NCBI GenBank assembly: GCA_937870795.1
Contig: CALMWS010000315.1
Location: 1 to 54,948 of the forward strand
Source of the DNA: an uncultured Bacteroidota bacterium
GTDB taxonomy: Bacteria > Bacteroidota > Bacteroidia > Chitinophagales > Saprospiraceae
Direction: 5' to 3'
Length of the DNA: 54,948 nt
Position numbers and translations under genes: made by a program. The notes under the pieces were generated by a model that searched no databases, was not told the origin of the DNA, and worked only from the letters and a program-made list of their open reading frames with translations. Position 1 is the stretch's first letter. Each line of letters starts with the position of its first letter. Shown here piece after piece: positions 18,428 through 27,744 of the stretch.

Positions 18428-21031
18428 ATGAGGTTACGTTTTTTGTTTTTTTCATTCATTTTTCTTCTAAGTGGGCTTACTTCAACGGCTCAAAAGAATG
18501 AAACCTATTACAGTTCAACCCTCCTGCAAAGCGATCAGATTGCTTTTCAAAAAGGCTTGCAAAACACTGACCGTCAATGGGATGTTCAACTCAAATCCTT
18601 CGCAGCATCGGCCAATAAGAGTAGTGTGTCTGAAGAAGAACTGGAAAAACTGAGACAGTTACCAGATCATCATACCATGCCTCAAATTACCCGAATGAGA
18701 TCAAATCCAGCAAGGCTTAATGTCAATTATGAGGGAAACAGAGGTACAGGCTCTGTTCCACCTGACAATACAATTGCTGTTTCGACCAATGGATTTGTTA
18801 TCTCAGGCATCAACTCCAATTTATTTTTTTCAAGGACAGATGGCAACGTAATTTATACCCAGGCCCTGGCTGACTTTTTCACCGATCTTGGACTGGGAGC
18901 AGGTTATTTTGACCCAAGGGTCTATTTTGATGTGGTAAGCAAACGCTTTATAGTAGTAGCATTAAGTGGTTCTGAATCAAATGTATCTTCGGTTTGTATT
19001 GCTTTTTCCGAAAATGAAGACCCTTCACTTGGCTGGCACTTTTACAAATTAAAAGGGGATGTGTTGAGTGAAAGCTTGTGGTTTGATTACCCGAATATTG
19101 CAGTGACAGAAAAGGAACTATACATCACCGGCAATATGTTTACAGATGCCAATCAATTCCGTTACTCAACGATATTACAAATCAACAAAGAAAATGGTTA
19201 CAAGGGGGAAGCTTTGACTTATAAGTTTTATGCCAAAATGAAAGAACCCACAACCAATCAGTTTTTTTTCAATATTACACCGGTTTCTTCAGGATGGACC
19301 CAACACAAAGCCGGTGGTATCAGGTTTTTGACCAATGACCCCAGAGGTGGGAGCAACATCACAGTGCTGTGTCAGACTTCAGGAACCTTAAATGAAAACC
19401 CTGAATTTGAAATTTTAGATGTCAAAACAGGAGATAGCTACGACGTTTCTCCTACTGTACCCCAAAAAGGAACTACCAATGTACTTCAAACCGGCGACTG
19501 TAGAATTCAATACGCGGTAGAGCTCAATGGCGTAATTCATTTTGTATTAAAGGCAAAAATCAACAACAAAGCCGGCCTTTATTTTGGCAGATACGATTTA
19601 ACCAACAACAAATTGTACACACAGGTCTATGCTGAGACAGACATGCATGTGAGTTACCCCTCATTGGCACCTATGGGAAAAGATGCATTAGATAGCAGAA
19701 TGCTTGTACAATACCTTAGAAGCAGTGATGCCATCTTTCCGGAGCAAGTGGCCATGGTTTTGGATGGAAGTGGGGAAGATTTTGTTTTTTCAGAACCCAT
19801 GGTTATCAGAGATGGTGATTCATTTGTAAATGCACTGGATGCCAATAATGAGCGATGGGGCGATTATTCGTGTGTATCCCGGAGATTTTATAATGGATTG
19901 GCAGAAACCTGGACAGGAGGTTGTTTTGGAAGAGTACGGTTTGGAACATGGATAGGACAATTCATTCCATCTGAGGAAGACTTCAGAGATATTTTTGCCA
20001 ATAAAACAGTGATCAATGAAGGTGACACAATCCAATTTTCTTACGTGGGTACAGACAGTCTGACCTCCTTTACATGGTTGGCAGATGGAGGTGTTTTCAT
20101 CGATTCCGTCAGAGCAAGTTATGACAGCCTGGGAAGTTATCCTCTTGAAATCAGGGCCATCAACACAAGAGGAGAAAGCATTCGTTTGATCAAAGAAGAT
20201 TTTATTCATGTTGTTCCCAGGGTCATCTCACCAATAGCCCAATTTGAAGCAGATAAAAACCTGGCATTTGAAGGGGATACCATCCAACTTTACGACAGGA
20301 GTGAAAACGGACCCACCAAATGGAAATGGACCCTTACTGGCGCTACCCCATCCTCTTCTGCAGAACAAAACCCAAAGGTTGTATATTCCAAAAAAGGGCA
20401 ATACAATGTAGTACTTAACGCCAAAAACAGCGCTGGTGAAGATGTAGAAGTGAAACAGAAATTTATTAAAATTGAAGCGAAAATTCTGGCACCCGTTGCC
20501 AATTTTATGGCAGATAAACGAGAATTGATTGAAGGAGATTCAGTGCAGTTCACAGATTTGTCTAACAATCAGCCAACAACATGGCAATGGCTGATTGAAG
20601 GTACAGAGACTGATACGTTGACCACACAAAATCCTGTTTTTACTTTCAACAAAGCAGGAAGCTACAACGTACAACTTACAGCTTCGAACTCAGCGGGGGC
20701 CAACACAAAAAGAGAAGAGGCTTATATTGTGGTGGGTACAGCATCTACCAAAGATGCTCAATGGATCAATACTACCAAATTTTATCCCAATCCTGTTATC
20801 ACTGATAAATTTTATTTGACTTTTGAGTTAAAACAATCCGAAAAAATAAAATTTGAAATCATTTCCTCATCAGGTACTGAGGTTAAGACGTTGCTATATA
20901 AAGATGTAAAAGCCGGAAGAAATGAACTTTCATTCAATGCCGACATGCTTGGATCAGGTCATTATTTTCTAAAATTAACCGGAAGCGCTGAAAGGCACAT
21001 TGTGGCCATACCATTTGTAGTAGCCAAATAA
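18428..21031 (+). CDS. PKD-domain protein with T9SS type A sorting domain
   Basis: This is an 867-residue secreted protein. The signal peptide is residues 1-22 (ending TSTAQ). Residues about 90-500 form a beta-propeller-like region with GTGSVPPDNTIAVS, FDPRVYFDVVSKRFIVVAL and WGDYSCVSRR motifs, as seen in Bacteroidota secreted proteins of unknown activity. Three PKD-type domains follow (about 510-595, 600-685, 690-770), the last two with FxADK, GDxxQFxDxS and KWxWxL patterns. The T9SS type A domain covers about 785-867 (FYPNPVITDKFYL ... GSGHYFLKL). No protease or glycosidase motif was recognised. The following 103 bp (21032-21134) separate it from the convergent DPP IV gene without an obvious terminator hairpin. 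Confidence 0.85.
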   Translation: MRLRFLFFSFIFLLSGLTSTAQKNETYYSSTLLQSDQIAFQKGLQNTDRQWDVQLKSFAASANKSSVSEEELEKLRQLPDHHTMPQITRMRSNPARLNVNYEGNRGTGSVPPDNTIAVSTNGFVISGINSNLFFSRTDGNVIYTQALADFFTDLGLGAGYFDPRVYFDVVSKRFIVVALSGSESNVSSVCIAFSENEDPSLGWHFYKLKGDVLSESLWFDYPNIAVTEKELYITGNMFTDANQFRYSTILQINKENGYKGEALTYKFYAKMKEPTTNQFFFNITPVSSGWTQHKAGGIRFLTNDPRGGSNITVLCQTSGTLNENPEFEILDVKTGDSYDVSPTVPQKGTTNVLQTGDCRIQYAVELNGVIHFVLKAKINNKAGLYFGRYDLTNNKLYTQVYAETDMHVSYPSLAPMGKDALDSRMLVQYLRSSDAIFPEQVAMVLDGSGEDFVFSEPMVIRDGDSFVNALDANNERWGDYSCVSRRFYNGLAETWTGGCFGRVRFGTWIGQFIPSEEDFRDIFANKTVINEGDTIQFSYVGTDSLTSFTWLADGGVFIDSVRASYDSLGSYPLEIRAINTRGESIRLIKEDFIHVVPRVISPIAQFEADKNLAFEGDTIQLYDRSENGPTKWKWTLTGATPSSSAEQNPKVVYSKKGQYNVVLNAKNSAGEDVEVKQKFIKIEAKILAPVANFMADKRELIEGDSVQFTDLSNNQPTTWQWLIEGTETDTLTTQNPVFTFNKAGSYNVQLTASNSAGANTKREEAYIVVGTASTKDAQWINTTKFYPNPVITDKFYLTFELKQSEKIKFEIISSSGTEVKTLLYKDVKAGRNELSFNADMLGSGHYFLKLTGSAERHIVAIPFVVAK

Positions 21032-21134
21032 CCAAGATTGATAAAACACAGAAATATGAAACTTAAGACCCCTATGGGTTATGCCACCATATAAGCAAAT
21101 TTTGCCTATGCCGCGAAATTACTTATAAGTTGTA

Positions 21135-23318
21135 TCAGAGTTTTGTAAGTATGAAATCAGTGATTTTAGTAAACAGGTGGATGGTGGCATTATCACCATA
21201 AATACCGTGATTTCTGTTGGTATAAACCACTGAGTCAAACTGTTTATTGGCCTTAATCAACTCTTTGAACATTTCAGCTGAATTCTGAAAATGTACATTG
21301 TCATCAGCAGTACCATGCGCAATGAGCAAATTGCCTTTCAACTGATCTGCAAAATATACGGGTGAATTGTTTTTGTAACCAGCTTCGTTGTCTTTAAGAG
21401 TGCCCATATACCTTTCGGTATACACTGAATCGTACCACTTCCAATTGGTCACAGGAGCCACAGCCACTGCAGTTTTAAAAACATCGTTACCCTTGAGTAT
21501 GGCAAGGCAACTTTCATATCCCCCATAAGACCATCCAAAAATACCAATCCGGCTACCATCAACGTATGGGAGTGAAGCAAGATATTTGGCAGATTCAATC
21601 ATATCCATGGTTTCATATTTACCCAATTGCCCATAGGTCATTTTTCGAAATTCTTCGCCTCTTGCACCTGTGCCACGAGGATCAACGCATACTACCATAT
21701 ACCCTTTTTGGGCCAACATTTGGAACCACCAGTAATAGGAACCCATCCAACCATCGGTCACTTCCTGACTGCCCGGGCCGCTGTATTGATAGATGAGTAC
21801 AGGGTATTTTTTGGTAACGTCAAAGTTGGAAGGCATAATCTTCCATGCATTAAGCGTGACATTCTCTGAAGTATTAAATTTAAAGAATGATACTTCACTA
21901 AGCTGATACTTTTTCATTTTTGTACGCAGGGATTCATTGTCCTGAAGTACCCTTAGTTTAAGGCCTGCATTGTTGTACAGCGCAATCACAGGCGGTGTAT
22001 TGATGGTGTTGTGGTTCCATGAATAATAATCAAATGTAGGTGAAAAAATAACATTGTTGTCACCCTGAGCAGGAGTAATGCTCACTGCGGCACCTCCTTC
22101 GAGAGACACCTTGTAAACCTGTCGATCTATGGGTGAATCGATAGAAGCTTTGAAGTAAACAACATTCCTTTTTTTATCCAAACCGTACACAGATAAAACG
22201 TCATAACCATTTTGGGTAAGCTGCCTTACTTCTTTTCCCTGCATATTGTATACATAGATAGAATTGAACCCATTTTTTTCCGAGGTCCAGATAAAATGTT
22301 GCCCATCTTCCAGGAAATCAAGATTATCATGCATTTCAATGTAATACTTACTTTTTTCCTTCATTAGCACAGAAGAAATACCTTTGTTGGCATCTACCAA
22401 AAGCAACTGAAGGTGGTTCTGTAATCGGTTGAGTTTAATCACAGCTACTTGATTGTTGTTTTGGGTCCATTTCAATCTGGGCAAATACATATCTGTCAAA
22501 TCTCCTATTTTGGCGTCAACCGTAATTGCCTTTTTGCAATTGTAAATCTTGAGAGAAACGCTCGCATTGGTATCCCCCACTTTTGGATATTTAAAGCGTT
22601 CGTATCGCGGATGACTTCCATCTTCAAACATTGGCATGATGAATTCCGGAACCTTCGTTTCATCAAATCGCATAAAAGCAAGGTGATTTCCATCAGGTGA
22701 CCATTCAAATGCCCTGGTGAAGCTGAATTCCTCTTCGTACACCCAATCACACATGCCATTGATGATGTGATTCTTTTTACCGTCTTTGGTTACCTGACTG
22801 GTTTTGCCCTTCTTGAAATCACGGATGTAAATATTGTTTTCATAAACAAAAGCTGCCTTAGAGGCATCGGGTGAAAAGAGCGTGTTGGAAATTAAACCCT
22901 TATCAAATAAGGATTCCAGCGTAGCTTTTTGCCTGTTATAAACATAAATTTTGCCTTTGCTTGAATGTCTGTAAATGCTTTCAGTTTCTTCCTCAAGTAT
23001 AATATAGGCTTCATCCCCGGAAAAACTGTACCTGGAAATTTGACCCGAAAAGCCGGCAACCCCTTTTATGGTGCTGCCTTCCAGTAAAGTGTCAGTCTTT
23101 TGACCTGATTCCACATCAAAAACTACGATGGCGTTGCCTTCAATTCGTGTATAATGCCGGCCATCATTCATAAACCTGAAGCCCGACGCAGGCTTGGTTT
23201 GAAAAGTGCCATTAACATAAATATCTTCCAGCGTAATGGGCGTTTGGGCCACGCAGGATATATGAATGGCGGTGAGAACGAAAAAAATCCACAAGCTGTG
23301 ACTTACCAGTTTATTCAT
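21135..23318 (-). CDS. Dipeptidyl peptidase IV-type S9 serine protease
   Basis: This is a 727-residue exported peptidase with an N-terminal signal (ending SCVAQ), a DPP IV-type beta-propeller and a C-terminal alpha/beta-hydrolase domain. The DWVYEEE motif, which binds the substrate amino terminus, is present near residue 190. The triad is visible: Ser597 in GWSYGGYES, Asp672 in HGTADDNVHF and His704 in RNHGIYGD. The expected reaction is release of N-terminal X-Pro or X-Ala dipeptides in the periplasm or outside the cell. There is no T9SS sorting domain. It is the last gene of a cytochrome c, SDR-like, DPP IV operon with an 8-bp gap. Confidence 0.92.
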   Translation of the reverse strand: MNKLVSHSLWIFFVLTAIHISCVAQTPITLEDIYVNGTFQTKPASGFRFMNDGRHYTRIEGNAIVVFDVESGQKTDTLLEGSTIKGVAGFSGQISRYSFSGDEAYIILEEETESIYRHSSKGKIYVYNRQKATLESLFDKGLISNTLFSPDASKAAFVYENNIYIRDFKKGKTSQVTKDGKKNHIINGMCDWVYEEEFSFTRAFEWSPDGNHLAFMRFDETKVPEFIMPMFEDGSHPRYERFKYPKVGDTNASVSLKIYNCKKAITVDAKIGDLTDMYLPRLKWTQNNNQVAVIKLNRLQNHLQLLLVDANKGISSVLMKEKSKYYIEMHDNLDFLEDGQHFIWTSEKNGFNSIYVYNMQGKEVRQLTQNGYDVLSVYGLDKKRNVVYFKASIDSPIDRQVYKVSLEGGAAVSITPAQGDNNVIFSPTFDYYSWNHNTINTPPVIALYNNAGLKLRVLQDNESLRTKMKKYQLSEVSFFKFNTSENVTLNAWKIMPSNFDVTKKYPVLIYQYSGPGSQEVTDGWMGSYYWWFQMLAQKGYMVVCVDPRGTGARGEEFRKMTYGQLGKYETMDMIESAKYLASLPYVDGSRIGIFGWSYGGYESCLAILKGNDVFKTAVAVAPVTNWKWYDSVYTERYMGTLKDNEAGYKNNSPVYFADQLKGNLLIAHGTADDNVHFQNSAEMFKELIKANKQFDSVVYTNRNHGIYGDNATIHLFTKITDFILTKL

Positions 23319-23326
23319 GTATAAAA

Positions 23327-24109
23327 TTATTGAAGAGTGTTATTTTCGTTGAAGATGATCGCATCGGACTTTGTATGGTCAATTTGCAATCTATTTACAG
23401 GCGCTTTCTTTTTGCCAAACCATTTTGACAAAAAGTTTTCACGCTCATTAATAAACATCTGCCTGCTGCTGCTTTCCTCCTGCACAACAAAAATTTTGGA
23501 TAATGGGAATTCGATTAAATGGATATAATGCAGTGCTTTTAATATCAAATCCGAACTTGAGCTGTAATAGTGCTCACGCTCATTCAGATCATTTTTTGCC
23601 ATACAAGATGCAGCTAACAGTACTATTTGTAAACCTTCTTCACCGGCTCTTGTGCATTCTTGTTCGCATAGATACCAGTACTTCTGAATTTCATTTGCCT
23701 TGGTTTGACCTGACCACAAACTGGCCTCATCTATTGTCATAGGACGCAGAGATGCTCCCATAGCTTCTATGTCTGAAAGATAAGTAAATCTTTTAATGCC
23801 ATTTAACAAAGACATATTTAGCACATTGCTCAAGCTCACAAAATCTGCCTCCACTAAATCGGCCAACTTTTCCTCCCAGGAAGGAATGCGGGGCAAATAA
23901 AAAACATGTGTAACCTCCTGCAATTTTTCAGCAAGGGCCACCACATCGAGTGTAAGCTGACCTTCCAATTCTTGCTCCTGTCTATGCTGTAAATTTACTG
24001 CAATAACCTCTGCTTGTCCATTACTTTGCAATACCTCATGCAATTGAAGGGCTAACTGAGTATCAGTCCTTGCATTAAAAATCAGGCACTTATTTTGAAT
24101 ATTGCTCAA
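23327..24109 (-). CDS. Degenerate NAD-dependent epimerase/SDR-like protein
   Basis: This 260-residue protein has the alternating beta/alpha pattern of an extended SDR. Segments such as THVFYLPRIPSW, NVLNMSLLNGIKRFTYLSDIEAMG and KYWYLCEQECTRAGEEGLQIVLLAAS sit where the cofactor and catalytic segments of epimerases lie. The glycine-rich GxxGxxG is replaced by FNARTDTQ. The YxxxK pair is absent: the best candidate, YWYLCEQE, has no Lys. It is therefore probably not an active reductase but a binding or regulatory relative. It is sandwiched between the cytochrome c gene (3-bp gap) and the DPP IV gene. Its function is unknown. Confidence 0.62.
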   Translation of the reverse strand: MSNIQNKCLIFNARTDTQLALQLHEVLQSNGQAEVIAVNLQHRQEQELEGQLTLDVVALAEKLQEVTHVFYLPRIPSWEEKLADLVEADFVSLSNVLNMSLLNGIKRFTYLSDIEAMGASLRPMTIDEASLWSGQTKANEIQKYWYLCEQECTRAGEEGLQIVLLAASCMAKNDLNEREHYYSSSSDLILKALHYIHLIEFPLSKIFVVQEESSSRQMFINERENFLSKWFGKKKAPVNRLQIDHTKSDAIIFNENNTLQ

Positions 24110-24112
24110 AGA

Positions 24113-24451
24113 TTAAGGTTGCTTTAAACTAAAAGTATACTCGGCCACTGCTTTAATTTCTTCAGGCTTAAGTATTGCTCCCTGGGCCGGCATTACTCCT
24201 TTACCATTGGTAATTAAAGCAATTCTCTCCTCCAGGGAAAGCACACTGATGCTCAAATCTTTGCTTCCATTTAACCCCAATTTGCCATCCATGCCATGAC
24301 AAATGGAACAACTGACTTTAAAAATTTTTTGTCCGTCTACAGCAGGAGCAGAAGTCACAGGGGCAACTTCTGGAACAACTTCTTCTTTTTTGTTTCCACA
24401 AGCCAAAAGCGCTAAGCACAAAGCAGTGCCGATGAAAAGTTTTGTTTTCAT
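24113..24451 (-). CDS. Small c-type cytochrome lipoprotein
   Basis: The frame could open at a TTG (24475), but the ATG at 24451 gives a standard lipoprotein signal (LCLALLAC, followed by GNKKEE) and a 112-residue protein. One heme c site, CSICHG, is present, with a likely axial Met in GVMPAQG. It is a small electron carrier expected to be anchored in the envelope. It is the first gene of the SDR-like/DPP IV operon, an unusual pairing of electron transfer and peptidase genes. No TAnnTTTG was found upstream. Confidence 0.85.
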   Translation of the reverse strand: MKTKLFIGTALCLALLACGNKKEEVVPEVAPVTSAPAVDGQKIFKVSCSICHGMDGKLGLNGSKDLSISVLSLEERIALITNGKGVMPAQGAILKPEEIKAVAEYTFSLKQP

Positions 24452-24567
24452 AATTCTTACATTCACAATTGTCAAAAAAATAATTAAGTTTAAATTAGAT
24501 TAATGGCGAAAATACAAAATAAAATTTGGTGAAAATCGAAAAAATCGCAGCTCCTATTAAATTTCGT

Positions 24568-25101
24568 TTATCCCTGATTTTCAAAATTATCTTCGTACCA
24601 GGATGCATACATGTTGTAATTTCCTGCAATTCTTTTGATTTCACCCTCAATGTGGTCAATGGAAATATCTTTAAGCTTCCTTGCTGGCACCCCTCCGTAT
24701 ACAACGCCACCTTCTATTTTGGTGTTTTCCAATACAATGGCTCCTGCTGCAATTATGGTATTACTGCCTATCTCGGCGCCGTCCATCACAATAGCTCCCA
24801 TACCTATCAATACATTGTCGTGGATGGTACAGCCGTGCACCATGGCTCCATGTCCGATGGAAACATTGTTGCCAATTGAGGTAGCATATTTTTGGTACGT
24901 ACCATGGATGATGGCACCGTCCTGTACATTTACATAATCACCCAAGCGGATGGTATTGACATCTCCCCTTACCACACAATTAAACCAAAAACTACAACCA
25001 ACTCCTGTGGTTACCTGGCCAGTAATGGTTGCATTGGGAGCAAGTTTATTGTCTTTCCCAAACTCTGGAAAAACGCCTTTAACCGGTAAAATGAAAGCCA
25101 T
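24568..25101 (-). CDS. Gamma-carbonic anhydrase-family hexapeptide-repeat protein
   Basis: This 177-residue left-handed beta-helix protein has isoleucine-patch hexapeptide repeats (IGNNVSIGHGAMVHGCTIHDNVLIGMGAIV). The three zinc-ligand His of gamma-CA-type proteins appear to be present (the His of the IHGTY segment and those in GHGAMVHG). It ends with a helix (EIKRIAGNYNMYASWYEDNF) typical of the YrdA/PaaY branch. Whether it hydrates CO2 or acts on acyl/CoA substrates cannot be told from sequence. The start is 12 bp from a -7 element and the gene diverges from GH53. Confidence 0.87.
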   Translation of the reverse strand: MAFILPVKGVFPEFGKDNKLAPNATITGQVTTGVGCSFWFNCVVRGDVNTIRLGDYVNVQDGAIIHGTYQKYATSIGNNVSIGHGAMVHGCTIHDNVLIGMGAIVMDGAEIGSNTIIAAGAIVLENTKIEGGVVYGGVPARKLKDISIDHIEGEIKRIAGNYNMYASWYEDNFENQG

Positions 25102-25112
25102 ATTTTTTAAAA

Positions 25113-25120
25113 CAAAGATA
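25113..25120 (-). promoter_or_regulatory. Candidate -7 element (TATCTTTG) for the gamma-CA gene
   Basis: TATCTTTG on the minus strand lies 12 bases upstream of ATG 25101, implying an almost leaderless transcript. The -7 element of the divergent GH53 gene begins 13 bases away. Confidence 0.5.
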
Positions 25121-25132
25121 GTGCATATTGCT

Positions 25133-25140
25133 TACCTTTG
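25133..25140 (+). promoter_or_regulatory. Candidate -7 element (TACCTTTG) for the GH53 gene
   Basis: TACCTTTG is 21 bases before ATG 25161. It lies inside the longer TTG-started frame and therefore supports the downstream ATG as the real start. Confidence 0.5.
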
Positions 25141-25160
25141 AATGGAAAATCAAGTTACTT

Positions 25161-26519
25161 ATGATACTGAGACTTACCTGTTTGCTCCTCTTACCATTTT
25201 GGATGAGTGCACAAACATTTTACAGGGGAGCCGACCTCTCGTACGTCAACGAAATGCAGGATTGCGGTGTGGTTTACAAACAAGAAGGGACTGACATTGA
25301 TCCGTATGCCTTATTTGCCAAAGAAGGCTGTCAATTGGTACGACTTAGGTTGTGGAACAATCCTACCTGGTACAAAGATCTCAACAGTGGCAAAATGTAC
25401 AGCAATCTGGAAGACGTAAAAAAAAGTATATCCAGGTCAAAGCAGGCAGGCATGAAAGTGTTGTTGGATTTTCATTTATCCGATAGTTGGGCAGATCCGC
25501 AAAAACAACTTGTACCTGCCTCCTGGGCGAACGTAGTTGGCAATACCGATGTTTTAAAAGACTCTCTTTACAATTATATTTACCATACGCTGATGGGTCT
25601 TGACGAGGCGGGACTCTTGCCTGAAATGGTTCAGGTAGGCAATGAGACCAACAGGGGCATTCTTTTGTCGGCTGCCGACAATGCCAAGTGGACCATGGAA
25701 TGGCCCAGAAATGCCATTCTGTTCAATGCCGGCCTCAAGGCAGTCAGAGATGCTGCCTTGCACAGTCAGAAACAGATTTTCTCCATCATCCATCTGGCAG
25801 ATCCGGGTGAAGCTAGCTGGCTTGCTGAGACCTTCAACAAAAATGGCGTTACAGATTATGATGCGATAGGGCTTTCTTATTATTGGGCCTGGCACAAACC
25901 ACGTACAATCCAGGATTGTGCTCAAACCATCAAATCACTCAAACAGAAATACAACAAAGAAATAATCGTTCTTGAAACAGGTTACATCTGGACACTGGCC
26001 GGAAATGACCAGGCCAACAACATCATCAACGAAGTGCATCCATCTTATGCGCCTCCGAGTCACGACAGTCAATACCGCTGGTTGCGCGATTTGTCAAAAG
26101 CGGTGGAAGAGGCAGGTGGCATGGGTGTTTTGTATTGGGAGCCTGCATGGGTAAGTTCCCCATGTTCTACCCCATGGGGTAAAGGATCACATCAGGAGAA
26201 TGCAACCTTCTTTGATTTCAACAACAATGCCGCCCGGGATGGAGGATTCCGATGGCTGAGAGAAGGAAAGGTACAGGCCACTACTTCAACAAAGACCGAG
26301 CCTATGATCACATTCGATACAACAAGTCGCAGCATTTTTTACATGGGTCACGAACAAGCGATGGTCAACGTATATGCCATCGATGGTAAGTTGATATACA
26401 AGACTACTATCTCCCCGGAAGGCAGTCAGGTTTTGCCAGGCAACATAAAAGGGCTTGTCATTGTCAACCTGAGTACAAAGTCTGGCATAAACAATTCGAT
26501 CACCATAACCCTACCTTAA
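25161..26519 (+). CDS. Glycosyl hydrolase family 53 endo-beta-1,4-galactanase
   Basis: The frame opens at TTG 25128, but ATG 25161 gives a proper signal peptide (LRLTCLLLLPFWMSAQ). The GH53 catalytic domain (about residues 20-350) starts with FYRGADLSYVNEM. It has the acid/base Glu in VQVGNETNRG and the nucleophile Glu in IIVLETGYIWT. It hydrolyses beta-1,4-galactan such as pectin side chains outside the cytoplasm. The C-terminal 80 or so residues (VNVYAIDGKLIYKT ... NIKGLVIVNL) resemble the core of a T9SS type A sorting domain but lack the usual YPNP start, so the domain may be degenerate. The MFS gene follows by 4 bp. Confidence 0.9.
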   Translation: MILRLTCLLLLPFWMSAQTFYRGADLSYVNEMQDCGVVYKQEGTDIDPYALFAKEGCQLVRLRLWNNPTWYKDLNSGKMYSNLEDVKKSISRSKQAGMKVLLDFHLSDSWADPQKQLVPASWANVVGNTDVLKDSLYNYIYHTLMGLDEAGLLPEMVQVGNETNRGILLSAADNAKWTMEWPRNAILFNAGLKAVRDAALHSQKQIFSIIHLADPGEASWLAETFNKNGVTDYDAIGLSYYWAWHKPRTIQDCAQTIKSLKQKYNKEIIVLETGYIWTLAGNDQANNIINEVHPSYAPPSHDSQYRWLRDLSKAVEEAGGMGVLYWEPAWVSSPCSTPWGKGSHQENATFFDFNNNAARDGGFRWLREGKVQATTSTKTEPMITFDTTSRSIFYMGHEQAMVNVYAIDGKLIYKTTISPEGSQVLPGNIKGLVIVNLSTKSGINNSITITLP

Positions 26520-26523
26520 ATTT

Positions 26524-27744
26524 GTGAAAATTCAGAGAAACGCCGCAGTAGGATTCATTTTTATTACTTTATTGATTGATGTCATTGGTTTTGGCATCAT
26601 CATCCCTGTATTGCCTAAAATGCTGGCAGAAATGAACCATATAAGCATCAATGAAGCCAGCAAGTATGGAGGTTATCTGCTTTTTTCATTTGCTCTGGCA
26701 CAATTCATTTTTTCTCCCGTCATGGGCAATCTAAGCGATCAATATGGGAGGAGGCCGGTCTTACTTTTCAGCTTACTGGGCTTTGGTATCGACTACCTGA
26801 TTCTGGCATTTGCACCGAGCTATTCCTGGTTGTTAATAGGCAGAATCATTGCCGGCATCACAGGAGCAAGTTTCACAACTGCTTCAGCATATATTGCTGA
26901 CATTAGCACGCCGGAAAACAGGTCCAAAAATTTTGGCATGATTGGAGCGGCTTTTGGACTGGGCTTTATCATTGGTCCTTTGTTGGGTGGATTGTTGGGA
27001 CAATTAAGTCTGAGGGCTCCCTTTTATGCAGCCGCTTTGCTATCTTTTTTGAATCTATCCTATGGCTATTTTGTTCTGCCCGAATCTTTGTCTGAAGACC
27101 TGAGAAGACCTTTTAACTGGAAGCGGGCCAATCCGTTGGGTACCTTAAGACAGCTAGGGCGATACAAACAAATTGGTTGGTTGTTGATTGCCTATTTCTT
27201 GCTTTTTATGGGAGGACATGCAGTACAAAGTACCTGGAACTATTTTACGATGTACCATTTTCAATGGAATGAAGCCATGGTCGGATTTTCGCTGGCATTG
27301 GTGGGTGTTCTGGCGGGTGTTGTTCAGGCTGGTCTGGCGCAGAAAGCGGCCAACAAATTGGGCATAGGCAAAAGCGTTTATACTGGATTTGCCCTGTATA
27401 CAGCAGGCATGTTTCTTTTTGCTTTTGCCTCTTCAACATGGATGATGTATGTTTTTCTAATCCCCTATTGTTTTGGGGGCATAGCCATGCCAAATCTGCA
27501 ATCTCTTATGGTGGGCAAAGTACCTGCCAACGAACAGGGAGAATTACAGGGCGGCCTCACCAGCCTTATGAGTGTTACCACCATCTTTGGTCCCATGTTG
27601 ATGACCCATGTTTTTTATTTGTTTACGAGCCCTTCTGCCCCAATAGTTTTTCCAGGTGCAGCGTTTTTCCTGGGTGGTATTTTTATGCTTATGAGTTTTC
27701 TTATTACCTTTTTGTTACTCAAAAATTATGATTCACAAAAATGA
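26524..27744 (+). CDS. MFS transporter (TetA/TCR-like family)
   Basis: This 406-residue protein begins at GTG with 12 predicted membrane helices. It starts with LLIDVIGFGIIIPVLPKML and has the MFS motif A, GNLSDQYGRRPVLL, in the loop between helices 2 and 3. It belongs to the Tet-like drug:proton antiporter branch, but its substrate cannot be told from sequence, and no resistance function should be assumed. The 4-bp ATGA overlap with the following MDR gene and the 4-bp gap to GH53 indicate one transcript. Confidence 0.88.
   Translation: MKIQRNAAVGFIFITLLIDVIGFGIIIPVLPKMLAEMNHISINEASKYGGYLLFSFALAQFIFSPVMGNLSDQYGRRPVLLFSLLGFGIDYLILAFAPSYSWLLIGRIIAGITGASFTTASAYIADISTPENRSKNFGMIGAAFGLGFIIGPLLGGLLGQLSLRAPFYAAALLSFLNLSYGYFVLPESLSEDLRRPFNWKRANPLGTLRQLGRYKQIGWLLIAYFLLFMGGHAVQSTWNYFTMYHFQWNEAMVGFSLALVGVLAGVVQAGLAQKAANKLGIGKSVYTGFALYTAGMFLFAFASSTWMMYVFLIPYCFGGIAMPNLQSLMVGKVPANEQGELQGGLTSLMSVTTIFGPMLMTHVFYLFTSPSAPIVFPGAAFFLGGIFMLMSFLITFLLLKNYDSQK

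Noticed and set aside
26524-27744. Tetracycline resistance determinant
   Set aside because: Only general TetA-like family similarity; the drug-specific branch cannot be read from the motifs visible.
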